This document shows, one piece after another, positions 6,580 to 7,497 of a stretch of DNA of 7,497 bases. The stretch lies in assembly GCA_004524595.1 (NCBI GenBank), contig SDOA01000163.1:1-7497 (forward strand), in the 5' to 3' direction. Below the pieces are notes generated by a model. The model did no database searches and was not told the DNA's origin. It saw only the letters and a program-made list of their open reading frames with translations. Position 1 is the first letter of the stretch; every line of letters begins with the position of its first letter. A program made the translations under genes and the position numbers. Source of the DNA: Candidatus Thorarchaeota archaeon. GTDB lineage: Archaea > Asgardarchaeota > Thorarchaeia > Thorarchaeales > Thorarchaeaceae.

Positions 6580-7497
6580 CTAAAGTCGTGCTTCGATGAT
6601 TCTGTTTATGCCAATCTCAATAATATCAGCACAGTATGATGCTATTCTCTCTAAGTGAAGAGCGAGGATTATCTCATGAGGTGATTTCTCACTCCGAGAA
6701 GATTCGAGGTGGCTTAATGATTCCACAAGACTATTTGCTTCACGAAGAGACTCAAATGCTTCAGATGCTTCATCAGCGAGTTCAATGCTTGATGAACGTC
6801 CTCTTTTATCAATACTAAAGAAGATTGATGTAGTACTCTCATAAAGGCTGGAGATTCTGGATGTTAGTTTTGTTAATTTTGTATCTACTTTGGTGATATT
6901 GAGAATTTCATTGATAGCTCCACAAATATGGTCAGCTATTCTCTCAACGAATTTAGCTGCCAGACTAAAACTAAGTGCATCAGGAGGAGACAATGCTATT
7001 TTGCGAGCGTAGGAAGGGTCTCTAAGAACAAGGTGGCAGAGTCGTTCAACAAGATACCGATTTCGATCCACCTGTTCATCCCGTGAAACAATGTGTGAAT
7101 AATCTGCGATTTCACCTGCTTCTATGGCCGATATCATTCTTTCAAGCATGTATTTAGCGGTTGCAAATTGGCGTTTGAGCACCTTTCTAATGACCTCTCT
7201 ATCACTAGTGAGAATATCACTGATGAGCATGCTTTTGCTATGTTCATCAAGAATACCCCATCCCTCAAGCTTGTCCACCCATTTACTAATTTCCTCGCGT
7301 GTTGCCATATCAAGAGATTCGCTAAATTTTAACTCCAGTTCTCCGGCCCCAACAATATAGGCTCCAACAAGGAGATTTGATAAATCATCTCTATGCTGTC
7401 TATTTATTGCAATTGCGAGTGGTGCTGTTTCTTTCGGTGTGAGTACAGATGGTGTTACATGAAGAGCTCCATCTTGGGTTCTCTCTAAAGACACTTC
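6580..7497 (-). CDS. AbrB/PhoU-domain phosphate-response regulator homologue (N-terminus outside window)
   Basis: The frame is open through the right edge, giving 305 visible residues. The first 17 (EVSLERTQDGALHVTPS) look like the end of a SpoVT/AbrB-type DNA-binding domain, as in archaeal proteins that fuse AbrB to PhoU, so roughly 35-40 residues should be missing. The GTG at 7494 is therefore probably an internal valine. After a linker domain (about 20-97), two PhoU-like three-helix bundles follow. The first (about 100-200) contains RDEQVDRNRYLVERL and KFVERIADH, and the second (about 205-303) contains HLERIASYCADI; these acidic E/D-x3-type helices bind metal in known PhoU proteins. PhoU proteins modulate phosphate uptake through PstSCAB and its signalling partners, in the cytoplasm at the membrane; the AbrB part suggests direct transcription control. 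No phosphate transporter gene is visible here, but it may lie beyond 7497. The stop (TAG, 6580-6582) is 48 bp before the methyltransferase ATG. Confidence 0.82.
   Translation of the reverse strand, partial: EVSLERTQDGALHVTPSVLTPKETAPLAIAINRQHRDDLSNLLVGAYIVGAGELELKFSESLDMATREEISKWVDKLEGWGILDEHSKSMLISDILTSDREVIRKVLKRQFATAKYMLERMISAIEAGEIADYSHIVSRDEQVDRNRYLVERLCHLVLRDPSYARKIALSPPDALSFSLAAKFVERIADHICGAINEILNITKVDTKLTKLTSRISSLYESTTSIFFSIDKRGRSSSIELADEASEAFESLREANSLVESLSHLESSRSEKSPHEIILALHLERIASYCADIIEIGINRIIEARL

Noticed and set aside
6197..7360. Plus-strand ORFs opposite the methylase and PhoU-like genes
   Set aside because: Same reasoning: antisense to conserved motifs, with no independent signal.
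7492..7494. GTG as the true start of the PhoU-like protein
   Set aside because: The sequence at this point reads as the end of an AbrB-type domain and the frame stays open to the window edge.

Overview
The window looks like chromosomal DNA from an archaeon. The evidence is: an AbrB-PhoU type phosphate-regulator homologue, a very large secreted protein built from Ig-like, CARDB, nidogen-like and cadherin-like modules with a C-terminal membrane anchor and many N-glycosylation sequons, TATA-like boxes about 25 bases upstream of starts, and little Shine-Dalgarno signal. The protein style and moderately AT-rich composition recall Asgard archaea, especially Thorarchaeota-like genomes. That placement is inferred from style and was not tested against a database.

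Layout: the left 56% (1-4182, plus strand) is one open reading frame that enters from outside the window. It encodes at least 1393 residues of a cell-surface protein. The right part (4186-7497) holds four minus-strand genes. Read in their own direction they are an AbrB/PhoU-domain regulator (cut by the right edge), a small DNA methyltransferase with permuted motif order, a small zinc-ribbon protein of unknown function, and a two-part GNAT acetyltransferase. The surface-protein gene and the GNAT gene converge, with only 3 bp between their stop codons.

How the genes fit together: the four minus-strand genes are closely spaced (about 48, 49 and 74 bp) and could be partly co-transcribed. TATA-like boxes in the last two gaps suggest that the zinc-ribbon and GNAT genes also have their own promoters. 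Their functions (phosphate response, DNA methylation, unknown, small-molecule or protein acetylation) do not add up to a recognised pathway, and no restriction enzyme, defence gene, mobile element, RNA gene or CRISPR array is visible. The most unusual item is the surface protein: two GATase1-like folds without a nucleophile cysteine, a nidogen-like domain between two CARDB copies, and eight cysteines falling as four within-domain pairs.
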